NCBI RefSeq assembly: GCF_004310325.1
Contig: NZ_SIRT01000012.1
Coordinates: 62,001 to 126,000 of the forward strand
From: Hyunsoonleella flava
Lineage (GTDB): Bacteria; Bacteroidota; Bacteroidia; Flavobacteriales; Flavobacteriaceae
Direction of reading: 5' to 3'
Length of the DNA stretch: 64,000 bases
Positions within the stretch are counted from its first letter, which is position 1, and each line of letters opens with the position of its first letter. Under the pieces are notes generated by a model, which was not told the origin of the DNA, did no database searches, and saw only the letters and a list, made by a program, of their open reading frames with translations. Made by a program: the position numbers and the translations under genes. Below, one piece after another: positions 9,201 through 17,942 of the stretch.

Positions 9201-12200
9201 AACAATTCTGCGCTTACCTTATCACCTTTAGGGCCTTTAATTTTAAACTGCCAAGTTTCATCGGTTCCTGGTTGTAGCTTGTCTCTAAAGGTCAATGTTT
9301 CAATGTTTAAATCTGTGCTTGGGTAAGGTACAGCTATGGCAACATTACCAGATTGAAAACTATTGAATGCAGCAAAACTATAGCGAATAGCAAAACCGCC
9401 AAGATCTGCTGGCGTTACAGGAACACTAATGATCCTTTTATTATTGTTTAGTGTGATAACTTCTTTTTTTACAATAGCTCTATCTTTTTCAACAACTACG
9501 GTTACCGCAATGTTTCTTGCAGAAGATGCAATGGTGATTTGAGCTGTTTCACCTATGGTATATGAGGGCTTATCAGTTGTAATACTGAACAATTCTTGGT
9601 CTGGAAGCGTTTCATCTTTAGGGCTAAATACCATTGTTCGAGCTTCATCTTTCACCAGCTGTCCAAATTTATCCTTGGTTTCCAAGGTGATGAGGTATGC
9701 TCCAGATGCCCACTTTTTCATTTTACCTAATTCTAAAGTTTCGGATGTTCCGGTATTAAAAGATTTCTCCAACACAAGATTTCCCTTTTTCCAGTTACTA
9801 GGAAGATGCTCATCACTATAAGCATCGTGTGGGAATAAGGTTTTAAATTGTTCTCTTGAAATGTCTTGATAATTTGGTGCTGGCCATGGTCTTGACCTCA
9901 ATACTGCCTCAGGAGCCTTTAACTTATAAATTTTTATGGTGCCTTTTGCAGGAACAGTTTCACCATTAAGGTTTTTAGTGCTAATGGTTAACGTGTTGTC
10001 TTTTTTAGTTTTATCTAAACGCTCATCTACGGCAATGTTAGCGGTTAAGGCATGATAACCTAAATTAACTACTGTGGTTGCACTTCTGGTTTCGCCATTT
10101 AAATCGGTAACATCGGCTGTCACTTCATACTTAAAAATTGGCAAACTATTTTTATCTACACTTGCATCTGGTATAGCTTTAAAGGTAATTTCAAAATTCC
10201 CAGAATCATCGGTAGTGGTTTCGCCATGAGCGATTTCCTGAGGTTCGCTATTGATATAAGGACGATACCAAAAATACCAGCGAGGATATTGCACTTTTCT
10301 ATGTACACGATATACCACTTTGGCATCTGTAATATTGCTGCCAGCATAGGCCAAAGCGTTACCTTTTATGGTGATGGAATCGTTAATTTTAAACGTTTCG
10401 GTAACAGGGTTAAAGGAGGTTTCAAATTTTGGACGTTTGTATTCCTCAATAGAAAAATAATGACGATTTCTACCGAAATAACCGTCGCTAGAGCTTAAAT
10501 CAATCCAATATTGACCGTTCAATCCAGTATTCGGTAGTATGAACTCTCCCGATACAGAACCAAAATCATTGGTATTAAGTTTAAGTGTTTTAACAGATTC
10601 ACCATTGGTATTGTGAAGTGTAAGTTCTACTTCATGGTTTGATAACACTTCAGATTTACCATCGTCAGTTTTCATCGCAATTGCTTTAAAATAAACGGTT
10701 TGCCCTGGTCTGTAAATACTTCGGTCTGTAAATAAAAATGATTTATATTGTGTTTTTATCTTCTGATTTTTATAACGTTGATTTAAATAGAAATCCCCAA
10801 AATAAGCGAGTTCGTTGCCCTTTTTTATTTTCAGATTGATATTTCTATACCAACCACTGCCTAATTTTTTAAGTCGAATTTCTCCTAAATCATTTGATGT
10901 GTAATTTTCAAATTGCTTGTTTCTGTTATTGCGTTTGTAATAAGACAGTTCAACTTTTGCTCCAGAGATGGGCGTGCCATTATTTCTATCTATAATTTGA
11001 AATATTTTATCATCTTGGGTTTCGCTTTCCACTAAAGCCATATCTGTTACTTGCAGGTGCGCAAATGCAAAGTTGTTGGCGTTATTTTCTCCTGCGGTAG
11101 CTACAATTAAGTATCTGCCATTATCAAGTTTTGGGACTAAAACTTCGGTAGTATGTGTTTGATAATCGCCTTCATTTTTTAATTTGGAGTTCCAAGATGT
11201 TGTGGCATCCAACTTTTCAATAAACGCCCATTGTTCATCCTGTCTGTATATTTTACCAAAACCCTTATGTCGTTTTTCGGAAAGTTGATACGCTTTAAAC
11301 GTTATGGTGTTTAAATTTTTATAGCGAACCAAAATGCGGGAATGCTCTTGAGTTGGTAGATATGCTTCTGCGGTAATCTGAAGCGTTTCGTGGCAAATTT
11401 GTGATTTTAAAACTTTACATTTTTCTGCAGCACGACTTTTAGGGAAAGTGCTAATAATACGTTCGCATATCTCTACAGCCTCCTTGGCTTTCCAGCGATT
11501 CGTCTCTTGCTTTTTAGGAATGTACTGTTTGCTCTGTTCAAAGTACAACGCAGCAATTTCATAATCATAAAGTCCAGAAACTTCATGTGTTTTTACGCGC
11601 TCACTTTCAGATGTCAAAGTAGCTAAAAGCAGATTTTCCTTATCGTCAAAAGTGGCATGCTCTCGCACAAACTTCAAACGGTTAATATTCACATCCGCTA
11701 GGGCAAAAGGCGCATCGTCATCTAAGTGAAATCTAATTAAGGATTTATAAATTTTTAACGCATGCAACTGCAATGCTGAGGTATCTTTCGATTCAATATT
11801 CAAAACCGAAAATGTTTCAGCGTCGTCTAAATATGCAGCACTATCAATTTCAAATGTATAAGCAGGTTTGGTAATGTGTGTTTCGTTGGTTTTGTAAAAC
11901 TCCAGAGCGGTATGGCTCAAAAAATCAAACAGCGTTGGTCTGTAAATCTTAGAGCCCTTTTGTTCGGTTAGCAGTACATTATAATGCTTTAATGGCTCTT
12001 GCTGTAACAGTAGTCCGTTTTCCAAGGAGTTTTGAAAATGTAAATGCACTTCATCAAACAAGGTCTGTAAATCCCAAGTTCTAAAATCTTCAGCATCTAC
12101 TTTTTCAGAGGTTTTTGTACGATTGTAAAATTTATAGCGATTTTGCTGAAAATATTGCCAATACAAATTAGCCAAAATACTCTCCAACACATTTTTAGTT

Positions 12201-12511
12201 GGAAACTCACTGCCAGCAATGGCAGTTTTAAAATCATTTATAATTTTAAGCTGCGCATCTTCCTCTAAAGTTAGTGCGTACTTGCTCTTAAAGAGCATGG
12301 TTTTTACAACTTGTGGGTGGTTTTTATCCACTGTGGCTTTTTTTGAAATTTGTTCTACCACGTTTAAAGCAGATTTGGGCAAACCTTCAAGCTCATGGCT
12401 TTCCACTTTGCTCCAAAGATCTTCATAATTAGAATTTTGAGCTTGTGAAAGTGTTGAAAATAATACGATCATAACTAATAAAACAAAGGATTTCACTTGA
12501 GCTGAATTCAT
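6236..12511 (-). CDS. Alpha-2-macroglobulin family protein with embedded TonB-plug-like segment
   Basis: A 2091-residue envelope protein. A signal peptide (FSTLSQAQ) is followed by a long N-terminal region, then macroglobulin domains including an MG2-like segment (SIYRPGQTVYFKA). The A2M region carries ECNEQ with Cys1528, matching the CxEQ thioester pattern, so covalent trapping of proteases is plausible. After it comes an alpha-toroid (TED-like) domain (SSGGWSWFKGG). Bacterial A2Ms are thought to protect the periplasm from foreign proteases. Around residues 1180-1265 sits a segment resembling a SusC plug (LVLVDGVP, TTVLKD, GANGVILITTKSG). There is no pbpC neighbour, unlike the enterobacterial arrangement. 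Several palindromic repeats are read in frame near residues 1406-1677. The gene ends in its own terminator. Confidence 0.93.
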   Translation of the reverse strand: MNSAQVKSFVLLVMIVLFSTLSQAQNSNYEDLWSKVESHELEGLPKSALNVVEQISKKATVDKNHPQVVKTMLFKSKYALTLEEDAQLKIINDFKTAIAGSEFPTKNVLESILANLYWQYFQQNRYKFYNRTKTSEKVDAEDFRTWDLQTLFDEVHLHFQNSLENGLLLQQEPLKHYNVLLTEQKGSKIYRPTLFDFLSHTALEFYKTNETHITKPAYTFEIDSAAYLDDAETFSVLNIESKDTSALQLHALKIYKSLIRFHLDDDAPFALADVNINRLKFVREHATFDDKENLLLATLTSESERVKTHEVSGLYDYEIAALYFEQSKQYIPKKQETNRWKAKEAVEICERIISTFPKSRAAEKCKVLKSQICHETLQITAEAYLPTQEHSRILVRYKNLNTITFKAYQLSEKRHKGFGKIYRQDEQWAFIEKLDATTSWNSKLKNEGDYQTHTTEVLVPKLDNGRYLIVATAGENNANNFAFAHLQVTDMALVESETQDDKIFQIIDRNNGTPISGAKVELSYYKRNNRNKQFENYTSNDLGEIRLKKLGSGWYRNINLKIKKGNELAYFGDFYLNQRYKNQKIKTQYKSFLFTDRSIYRPGQTVYFKAIAMKTDDGKSEVLSNHEVELTLHNTNGESVKTLKLNTNDFGSVSGEFILPNTGLNGQYWIDLSSSDGYFGRNRHYFSIEEYKRPKFETSFNPVTETFKINDSITIKGNALAYAGSNITDAKVVYRVHRKVQYPRWYFWYRPYINSEPQEIAHGETTTDDSGNFEITFKAIPDASVDKNSLPIFKYEVTADVTDLNGETRSATTVVNLGYHALTANIAVDERLDKTKKDNTLTISTKNLNGETVPAKGTIKIYKLKAPEAVLRSRPWPAPNYQDISREQFKTLFPHDAYSDEHLPSNWKKGNLVLEKSFNTGTSETLELGKMKKWASGAYLITLETKDKFGQLVKDEARTMVFSPKDETLPDQELFSITTDKPSYTIGETAQITIASSARNIAVTVVVEKDRAIVKKEVITLNNNKRIISVPVTPADLGGFAIRYSFAAFNSFQSGNVAIAVPYPSTDLNIETLTFRDKLQPGTDETWQFKIKGPKGDKVSAELLASMYDASLDQFKTHNWNFNPISKPTYHSYGNTTAHNSFGTQYFRVYQERFSHNLKPQGYDRLNWFGLYFSNTLKNKLRGNLPGVTAIQGSVTKEVNDEQIYIRGQANWNNNKKPLVLVDGVPTNFDDFDMSDAEHTTVLKDQSAINKYGEKGANGVILITTKSGAKKLNQIKVRKNLQETAFFFPQLQTDTDGNISFSFTTPEALTQWKLQLLAHTKTLESATTSLSAVTQKELMVIPNAPRFLREGDDIVISTKIANLTDTALSGQAKLMLTDAISGEDISNILLTQALEVINNNDKENNVASSASATKVFSVDAKGNTQISWKLSIPDGIQAVQYKIVATTGDYSDGEQNALPVLSNRMLVTETLPMWVKSNETRTFTLDKLASSASATTLKNHRLTLEMTSNPAWYAVQALPYLMEYPYECNEQTFSRYYANALASHIANSNPRIQEVFNQWRNTDTSTGSATALLSNLEKNEELKSILIQETPWLRDAQSETEQKKRIALLFDLNKMNNELQSAINKLKSNQMSSGGWSWFKGGRENRYITQHIIAGFGHLNKLNVISTERGKSDEKSHFQMISKAIKYLDAQFIKEYKDIRKYNAKVDLSKDHLSYTQLHYLYMRSFFPEMKKSKEVEKISAYYQSQIEKYWLKRSLYAKGMMALVSYRTNDNGTTAKILNSLQETSITSDELGMYWKSNTNSWYWYQAPIETQALMIETFSEAGNVIEPERVNLETIDNLKIWLLKNKQTNKWKTTKATTEAVYALLLQGSDWLSVTDMVDVVLGGQHIDPKKLENVKVEAGTGYYKTSWSPSEIQPEMGEVKITKKGKGIAWGALYWQYFENLDKITSAETPLSLKKRLFLKQNTDKGEQISEITSETKLNIGDLIRVRIELKSDRNMEFLHMKDMRAAGLEPVNVLSKYKRQDGLGYYESTKDASTNFFFDYLPKGVYVFEYDLRVNNAGSMSNGITTIQSMYAPEFSSHSEGTRLIVE
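7481..7526. repeat. Palindromic intergenic-type repeat inside the macroglobulin gene
   Basis: On the minus strand the sequence reads TGTCATTTCGAC, then a purine-rich GAGCGAGGAAAGAGCGACGA centre, then GAAATCTCAT. This looks like the hairpin repeats that lie between genes in flavobacteria, beginning TGTCAT as at 15218. Here it is translated in frame as NVISTERGKSDEKSHF. Repeat identity is from general recollection of such elements and only partly from this window. Confidence 0.5.
8026..8049. repeat. 24-bp hairpin repeat in coding sequence, copy 1
   Basis: Matches 8272-8295 at 23 of 24 positions. On the minus strand GGCT and AGCC bracket CGAG/CTC, giving a small hairpin. It encodes ASSASATT in the macroglobulin (near residues 1488-1495). 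Confidence 0.75.
8272..8295. repeat. 24-bp hairpin repeat in coding sequence, copy 2
   Basis: Nearly identical to 8026-8049 and read in the same frame, giving ASSASATK near residues 1406-1413. A diverged third copy at about 7806-7829 encodes TSTGSAT in the same register. Confidence 0.75.
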
Positions 12512-12700
12512 TTCAGTATCTTTTTTAATTTATCCCTAAACTATGTTCAAAAGCCATTCCAAAAAAACAATAAAAGAGGGAATACTTCCGTTCGATGAGG
12601 GAAGTTAATCATTTTAAGAGTAAAACACATTTTTAAATAACAAACGAAGTGCTAAATCTTAAGATTATCTTAATCGGAAAACAAACTCGTTCAAAAAAGT

Positions 12701-12708
12701 TATTTTTG
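12701..12708 (+). promoter_or_regulatory. Candidate -7 promoter element of the TPR gene
   Basis: TATTTTTG matches the Bacteroidota -7 consensus TAnnTTTG, 20 bp upstream of the TPR gene start. I see no clear -33 TTTG at the right distance, so the call rests on the -7 box only. Confidence 0.35.
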
Positions 12709-12728
12709 CTGCAATTACCTCAAAATTT

Positions 12729-13679
12729 ATGAAACGCCTATTGTTACTTTTATTGTGTCCCGTTTTGTGTTTCTCCCAGCAATCATTGGAAGAAGTAGAT
12801 GCACTTTTCGCGCAAAAAAAGTATAAAAAAGCGGAAACCGTAGTTCAAACGTTTTTAGAAGATCACCCCGAAAATTTAAAAGCCTTAGAGCTTTTGGGAG
12901 ATGCCTATGGCCACCAAGAAAAATGGGAAGAAGCTATTGATACCTACAAAAAATTAGTAAATGCAAAACCCCAAGTTGCCAATTACCATTACAAATATGG
13001 TGGCGTTTTGGGTATGAAGGCACTGCAAAATAAATTTAAGGCCATAAGTTTTATTGGTGATATAAAATCATCGTTTACCAAGGCTACAGAACTTGATAAA
13101 AACCATATTGAAGCGCGTTGGGCTTTGGTAGAATTATACATGCAGCTTCCAGGAATTTTTGGCGGTAGCAAATCAAAATCATTGAAATATGCTGAGGAAC
13201 TAGAAGCGCTTTCTAAGGTAGATGGCTACCTCGCTAAGGGGTATGTTTACGAGTACGATGACGAGCCAGAACTTGCCGAAAAATATTATAAAATGGCCAT
13301 ACAAGAAGGCGGATCTTTAACCTGTTTTAATAAGCTAACTAGATTTTACGAGAACAAAAACCAACCAGAAAAAGCCATAAGAACCATTGAGAGTGCCCAT
13401 AAAAAACACCAGCGAAATGCATTGCACTATCAAATAGGTAAAGTAGCCGCAGAGTACAATATAGAACTGGATAAGGGCGAAAAATGCCTGCAAACCTATC
13501 TTGCTAATTATTCTGCTAAAGACGGCGTTCCCAAGGCTTGGGCGCACTACCGTTTGGCACAAATACACACGTATAAAAATAATAAAACGCAGGCTCTGGC
13601 ACATATAGAAATTGCCATTGCTGAGTTGCCAAAAATTAAACCGTTCAAGGCACAAAAAGAGAAGATTTTAGACCTTTAA
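12729..13679 (+). CDS. Secreted tetratricopeptide repeat protein
   Basis: A 316-residue protein with a signal peptide (LLLCPVLCFSQ) followed by TPR-like helical pairs throughout, for example ALELLGDAYGHQEKWEEAIDTY and AWAHYRLAQIHTYKNNKTQALAHI (shown in part). TPRs serve as protein-binding scaffolds, and a periplasmic location follows from the signal sequence. The partner is unknown. It is divergent from the macroglobulin gene (217 bp between starts). A structured repeat element begins 9 bp after its stop codon. Confidence 0.87.
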   Translation: MKRLLLLLLCPVLCFSQQSLEEVDALFAQKKYKKAETVVQTFLEDHPENLKALELLGDAYGHQEKWEEAIDTYKKLVNAKPQVANYHYKYGGVLGMKALQNKFKAISFIGDIKSSFTKATELDKNHIEARWALVELYMQLPGIFGGSKSKSLKYAEELEALSKVDGYLAKGYVYEYDDEPELAEKYYKMAIQEGGSLTCFNKLTRFYENKNQPEKAIRTIESAHKKHQRNALHYQIGKVAAEYNIELDKGEKCLQTYLANYSAKDGVPKAWAHYRLAQIHTYKNNKTQALAHIEIAIAELPKIKPFKAQKEKILDL

Positions 13680-13688
13680 TCTTTTTTT

Positions 13689-13772
13689 GGCGTTCCCTCC
13701 GCTTGAGCGCCGGTCGGGCTTTCACGAGTCGCTCTCTGCGAGGAGCTCCAACAATCGCTCAATCCCTAACGC
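13689..13772 (+). repeat. Structured intergenic element, copy A (upstream of mpl)
   Basis: An 84-bp element with ends GCGTT and AACGC that can pair. It contains the conserved core TCGGGCTTTC, a GCTC(T)CT/AGGAGC stem, and the 3' block CAATCCCTAACGC. Related copies lie at 25613-25705 and 52653-52741 in the same orientation. It ends 88 bp before mpl. A similar named motif from comparative genomics is Flavo-1 RNA; I cannot tell whether this is that family. Confidence 0.8.
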
Positions 13773-13860
13773 GGAAAGAAACATCCGTTCACAGCCCTAA
13801 AGTATTCAACTTTTAAGCATTAAGCTTTGAACTTTAAACATAGAGTTTGATATTTGCTTT

Positions 13861-15216
13861 ATGAACGTACATTTTATCGCCATTGGCGGTGCAGCGATGC
13901 ACAATTTAGCACTAGCATTACATAACAAAGGTTACAACGTTACGGGAAGTGACGACACAATTTTTGAACCCTCAAAATCCAGATTGGAAGCAAAAGGCTT
14001 ATTGCCTGAAACATTTGGGTGGTATCCCGAAAAAATTACTTCGGATTTAGATGCTATTGTTTTAGGTATGCACGCCAAATCTGATAATCCTGAATTATTG
14101 AAAGCTCAGGATTTAGGACTTAAAATCTACAGTTACCCGGAGTTTTTGTATGAACAATCCAAACACAAAACCCGAGTTGTTATTGGTGGTAGCCATGGTA
14201 AAACTACAATTACTTCTATGATTTTGCATGTGATGCATTATCATGATAGAGATGTAGATTACATGGTTGGCGCACAATTAGAAGGTTTTGATGTGATGGT
14301 AAAACTTACGGAGGACAATGACTTTATTGTTTTAGAAGGTGATGAATATTTGAGTTCACCTATTGATAGACGTCCAAAATTTCATTTATACAAACCGAAT
14401 ATCGCCCTATTAAGCGGTATTGCATGGGATCATATTAATGTATTTCCAACTTACGAAAACTACGTAGAGCAGTTTAGTATTTTTGTGGATTCTATTGTTT
14501 CAGGCGGCAGTATCAATTATAATGAAGAAGATGCCGAAGTAAAGCGAGTGGTAGAGGCTAGTGAAAATACCATTAGAAAATTACCATACCGAACACCCGC
14601 GTACACTGTTGAAAACGGACAAACACTTTTAGAAACACCCGAAGGCGATTTACCCATTGAAGTATTTGGGAAACATAACCTAAACAATTTAGCAGGAGCC
14701 AAATGGATTTGCCAACACATGGGCATTGATGAGGACGATTTTTATGAAGCCATTTCTACATTTAAGGGTGCAAGCAAACGCTTGGAAAAAATAGCAGAAG
14801 GCCAAACAAGTGTAGCCTTTAAAGACTTTGCGCATTCACCAAGTAAGGTAGAGGCCACCACAAAAGCTGTAAAAGAACAATACCAAAACAGAACCTTGGT
14901 AGCCTGTTTAGAACTTCATACTTATAGCAGTTTAAATGCTGAATTTTTAAAAGAATACAAAGGCGCATTAGATGCTGCAGATGTAGCCGTAGTATTTTAT
15001 TCACCACACGCGGTTGAGATTAAAAAGCTAGAAAAAGTAACGCACGAACAAATTGCTGAAGCTTTTCAACGAGACGATTTAATTATTTACACCAACCCAG
15101 ACGATTTTAAAGACTTTTTGTTTGCTCAAAACTTTGATAACAAAGCATTATTATTGATGAGTTCTGGGAATTATGGTGGTTTGGATTTTGAGGAGGTAGA
15201 AGGTTTAATAAACTAG
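13861..15216 (+). CDS. mpl: Mur ligase family protein, Mpl type (UDP-MurNAc:tripeptide ligase)
   Basis: A 451-residue Mur ligase. The N-terminal Rossmann motif is FIAIGGAAMHNLA, the ATP P-loop is GSHGKTT (Lys114), and the central domain has EGDEYLSS and the HINVF region. The C-terminal domain has FKDFAHSPSKV. Lack of an N-terminal extension, and DFAHSPSK, point to the Mpl group, which reattaches the tripeptide L-Ala-D-Glu-mDAP to UDP-MurNAc during wall recycling, rather than MurC. An amidase gene that could release such peptides lies 1.5 kb downstream. MurC remains the alternative reading. Confidence 0.85.
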   Translation: MNVHFIAIGGAAMHNLALALHNKGYNVTGSDDTIFEPSKSRLEAKGLLPETFGWYPEKITSDLDAIVLGMHAKSDNPELLKAQDLGLKIYSYPEFLYEQSKHKTRVVIGGSHGKTTITSMILHVMHYHDRDVDYMVGAQLEGFDVMVKLTEDNDFIVLEGDEYLSSPIDRRPKFHLYKPNIALLSGIAWDHINVFPTYENYVEQFSIFVDSIVSGGSINYNEEDAEVKRVVEASENTIRKLPYRTPAYTVENGQTLLETPEGDLPIEVFGKHNLNNLAGAKWICQHMGIDEDDFYEAISTFKGASKRLEKIAEGQTSVAFKDFAHSPSKVEATTKAVKEQYQNRTLVACLELHTYSSLNAEFLKEYKGALDAADVAVVFYSPHAVEIKKLEKVTHEQIAEAFQRDDLIIYTNPDDFKDFLFAQNFDNKALLLMSSGNYGGLDFEEVEGLIN

Positions 15217-15285
15217 CTGTCATCCTGAACTTGATTCAGGATCTCAACACTTTTGATGGATTCCGCATCAAGTGCGGAATGACAG
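15217..15285. repeat. REP-like inverted repeat
   Basis: Two arms of about 26 bp face each other. The left begins CTGTCATCCTGAACTTGAT and the right ends ATCAAGTGCGGAATGACAG. The arms agree at most positions, with changes concentrated around CCTGAA/TCCGCA, and each arm is itself palindromic. It starts directly after the mpl stop codon and could form a stable transcript-end hairpin. Elements beginning TGTCAT are dispersed in many Bacteroidota genomes. Confidence 0.75.
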
Positions 15286-15393
15286 ATACAACAGGTTAGA
15301 AGTAGGTTGCATGATTTATCTTAAGGGTTTTAGTTTTTAAAGATGTAACAATTACCTTTAAATTTCTACTGATTTATTATAAACTAATTACAA

Positions 15394-16785
15394 ATGAAAT
15401 TTAGTAGGCTTTTTTATGATTCAAGGGTAAGCTTCACAAAAATTTCAATCAATTGGATTATAATTTCTGTTGTGATTGGTTTATTATCGGCTTTAACAAT
15501 TTACAATTTCTTTTATGTGATTAGAGAATCTTTTAGAGTGATGACTTTTGGATTTGCTAATTTACCTTATGTTTTAACTGAGGAAGATAGAAATTCTTAT
15601 AATTTATTTTTTGCAGGTTTGTCAGTGGTTTTTGCAAATTCGATCACCATTAATATGTTATTAAGTCGACCTTCTGGTATTCTGTATTGGAGAAATCCAA
15701 TTAGGAGAAGAATATTAAACGATCAGGTATTCTTAAACTTTAATTTTTCTTATTGGTTCACAAAAATGGGCTTATGCTTCTTTATATTTTCAATGTGTTG
15801 TTTGGATTTTGATTTTTCTCCATATGTTGGTGTTCTATCCTCATTATTACTTTTGGTATTATATTTAGATTCATGGAAAGGGTTGAGCAGAATTTTTCGA
15901 AAAAACAGATTCAAATTTCAAATAATTCATTTTACTGTTCTAATATTGTTAACCTTTGGTTTGAGCAAAATAAATACAATCGACTATCAATCTATTGATG
16001 ATACAGCAATAAAATCAAGTCCTATTTACCAGTTACCTTACTCTAACTTTTATCATGAATTTCATTCGGCTTATCACAGAGAAGTAGTGCTTACTTTGGA
16101 ATTAGAAGATGACAATGAATTATTGATATTATATCAAGGAAAAAGAGCAGTTGTCAATGATATTCCAGACATTATTGCGGCTGAAAGAGCATCGCTACGT
16201 GAAGAAATGGTACCATTTCTTCACGTTAGAATTATAGCAGATAAAGCTTTAAATATAGAATATATTAAACAGGTTGAAAAGATATTATACACTATTGCTC
16301 AACTATATGTTGTTTATGATGTCTATAATGATGATTTATTAACCCATAGATTTGAGAGAAGGGGTATTAAATTTAAGATTACCCCAACAATTATAGAATT
16401 ACAATCAAATATAGATATTCAAACCCCGCCTTTACCTGAATGGTGGTATTTTGATAGGTCTAAAAACCTTATGAGTATTATAAAAGTAGATATTGGTAGT
16501 GTTATTAAAGTAAACGGTATTATAACTCCTAAAGAAATCTTGGTAGAAGAATTCAAAAAGTATATTCTTAAGAATATACTTTTTGAATATTCTTATGAAA
16601 AAAACACATCATATCAAGATTACATTAATGTATTATCATCTCAATATAAAGCTGCGTTTGAGTTGCGTAAACAGAATCAAACAATTTTTAAAGAACATAG
16701 CTATAATGACCGTGAGGCTTATCTGGAGGAGCAGAATAAGCTAAAACAACAATTTCCAATACGGATAATTGAAACGTTTGATTAA
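15394..16785 (+). CDS. Orphan multi-pass membrane protein
   Basis: A 463-residue protein I do not recognise. The first 200 residues hold about five hydrophobic segments, for example INWIIISVVIGLLSALTIY, LFFAGLSVVFANSITINML, MGLCFFIFSMCCLDF, VGVLSSLLLLVLYL and IIHFTVLILLTFGL. The remainder (about 205-463) is soluble and charged, with beta-alpha character and a tryptophan-rich LPEWWYFDR motif near 347. Base composition is more AT-rich than its neighbours. It is convergent with the amidase gene (4-bp overlap). No function is proposed. Confidence 0.75.
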   Translation: MKFSRLFYDSRVSFTKISINWIIISVVIGLLSALTIYNFFYVIRESFRVMTFGFANLPYVLTEEDRNSYNLFFAGLSVVFANSITINMLLSRPSGILYWRNPIRRRILNDQVFLNFNFSYWFTKMGLCFFIFSMCCLDFDFSPYVGVLSSLLLLVLYLDSWKGLSRIFRKNRFKFQIIHFTVLILLTFGLSKINTIDYQSIDDTAIKSSPIYQLPYSNFYHEFHSAYHREVVLTLELEDDNELLILYQGKRAVVNDIPDIIAAERASLREEMVPFLHVRIIADKALNIEYIKQVEKILYTIAQLYVVYDVYNDDLLTHRFERRGIKFKITPTIIELQSNIDIQTPPLPEWWYFDRSKNLMSIIKVDIGSVIKVNGIITPKEILVEEFKKYILKNILFEYSYEKNTSYQDYINVLSSQYKAAFELRKQNQTIFKEHSYNDREAYLEEQNKLKQQFPIRIIETFD

Positions 16786-17942
16786 TTATTACGCTCCTTA
16801 AAATCCACCAAAAGCCCTTCATAAAACCATTTTGCCAAGGCTTCTCGGTTTTCCCAATTCAAAATACGTCTTTGGTCTTTTTTGTTTTTAATATTGCCTA
16901 ATTCAATATAAACCATGGCTGGTAGGGTGTTTTTAATAACATAGAGGCTTCGGGAGCTTACGGTGCCAGAATAGGTGCGGTTGGGTTGGTGTTTGGCATA
17001 TTTCTTTTTAAACGTGTTGTGAATGTTTTGAGCAAGCTTTTTACCGCTTTTACTCTTTTGATGATGGTAAAAGAAAACATCAATATTTTTACCCTTGCTT
17101 CTGCTATCAATATGTGTAACAATTAGTCTTTGGTAGGCACCTTTGTGCTTTAGATAGAGTTTATTTACCACTTTGGTACGTTCACGAAGTCGCAGTTTTT
17201 GATTTAGTGAAATAGAATGATTTGGATAATACACTTCATCATAATCTACCTCTAAAACACGTTTATCCCTAATGCCATCATTTTTATCTTTAATGATGAT
17301 GTAAACCTTAGCACCATTGGCAAGGAGTTTTCGGGCAAGTCTTAAGGTAACATCATAAGCATATTCATCTTCTGAAATAAGTTTGCCTGCGTAGGTTTCA
17401 ATAGCACCAGGGTCTGGACCGCCATGTCCGGAAATTAAATAATATACAGCACCTTTTAAGGTTTCACTTTCTTTTGGAAACACTTTGTGTTTTTCACCAA
17501 AAAGCGAATTGGTAATCGTTTCAATCTCTGGAACAACAATAGAATCTTTTGGCTTGGACACTAGAATAATCGGGATACTATCTTTTATACTTATATCTTT
17601 TGCAGTAACAACAGTGTCTCGTTTTATAAGTGGCAGTAGATATGTTTTACCAATCAACAAGCCATTGTCTGGTTTTAACTTGTCTTTATTCAACTTAATA
17701 AAAGCCCTAAAATTTTCAGTAGGCTCTAGACCGTGTTTCCTTAGTAAGACATAAATACCGTCTCCTTTTTCGGCAATAACTTCTTTTTCTGAAGTTTGTG
17801 CCCCAGCAGAAAAGGTCATCAGAAGTATAACGTACAGTAGTGTTTTTATAATTTTAGGACTTAATGTTAATAATCGCTTGAATGAAAACGGCTTTAGTTT
17901 TAAATTATTCTTTGATGGCTTAAACCGAAATACCTTAAACAA
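16782..17942 (-). CDS. N-acetylmuramoyl-L-alanine amidase with LysM-like domain
   Basis: A 386-residue cell-wall hydrolase that cuts the amide bond between MurNAc and the stem peptide. After a basic leader and signal-like helix (TLLYVILLMTFSAGAQ) comes a LysM-like segment (AEKGDGIYVLLRKHGL to GKTYLLPL). The Amidase_3 fold follows, with zinc ligands likely in SGHGGPDPG, the E of ISEDEYAYD and VTHIDS, and a catalytic Glu in IELGNIKN. The only initiation codon ahead of the signal helix is TTG at 17942, because an in-frame stop lies at 17952-17954. It overlaps the MOSC gene by 8 bp, which suggests translational coupling. Confidence 0.87.
   Translation of the reverse strand: MFKVFRFKPSKNNLKLKPFSFKRLLTLSPKIIKTLLYVILLMTFSAGAQTSEKEVIAEKGDGIYVLLRKHGLEPTENFRAFIKLNKDKLKPDNGLLIGKTYLLPLIKRDTVVTAKDISIKDSIPIILVSKPKDSIVVPEIETITNSLFGEKHKVFPKESETLKGAVYYLISGHGGPDPGAIETYAGKLISEDEYAYDVTLRLARKLLANGAKVYIIIKDKNDGIRDKRVLEVDYDEVYYPNHSISLNQKLRLRERTKVVNKLYLKHKGAYQRLIVTHIDSRSKGKNIDVFFYHHQKSKSGKKLAQNIHNTFKKKYAKHQPNRTYSGTVSSRSLYVIKNTLPAMVYIELGNIKNKKDQRRILNWENREALAKWFYEGLLVDFKERNN

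Noticed and set aside
6447-12428. Many open frames antisense to the macroglobulin gene
   Set aside because: They lack family features and follow the codon pattern of the real gene on the opposite strand.
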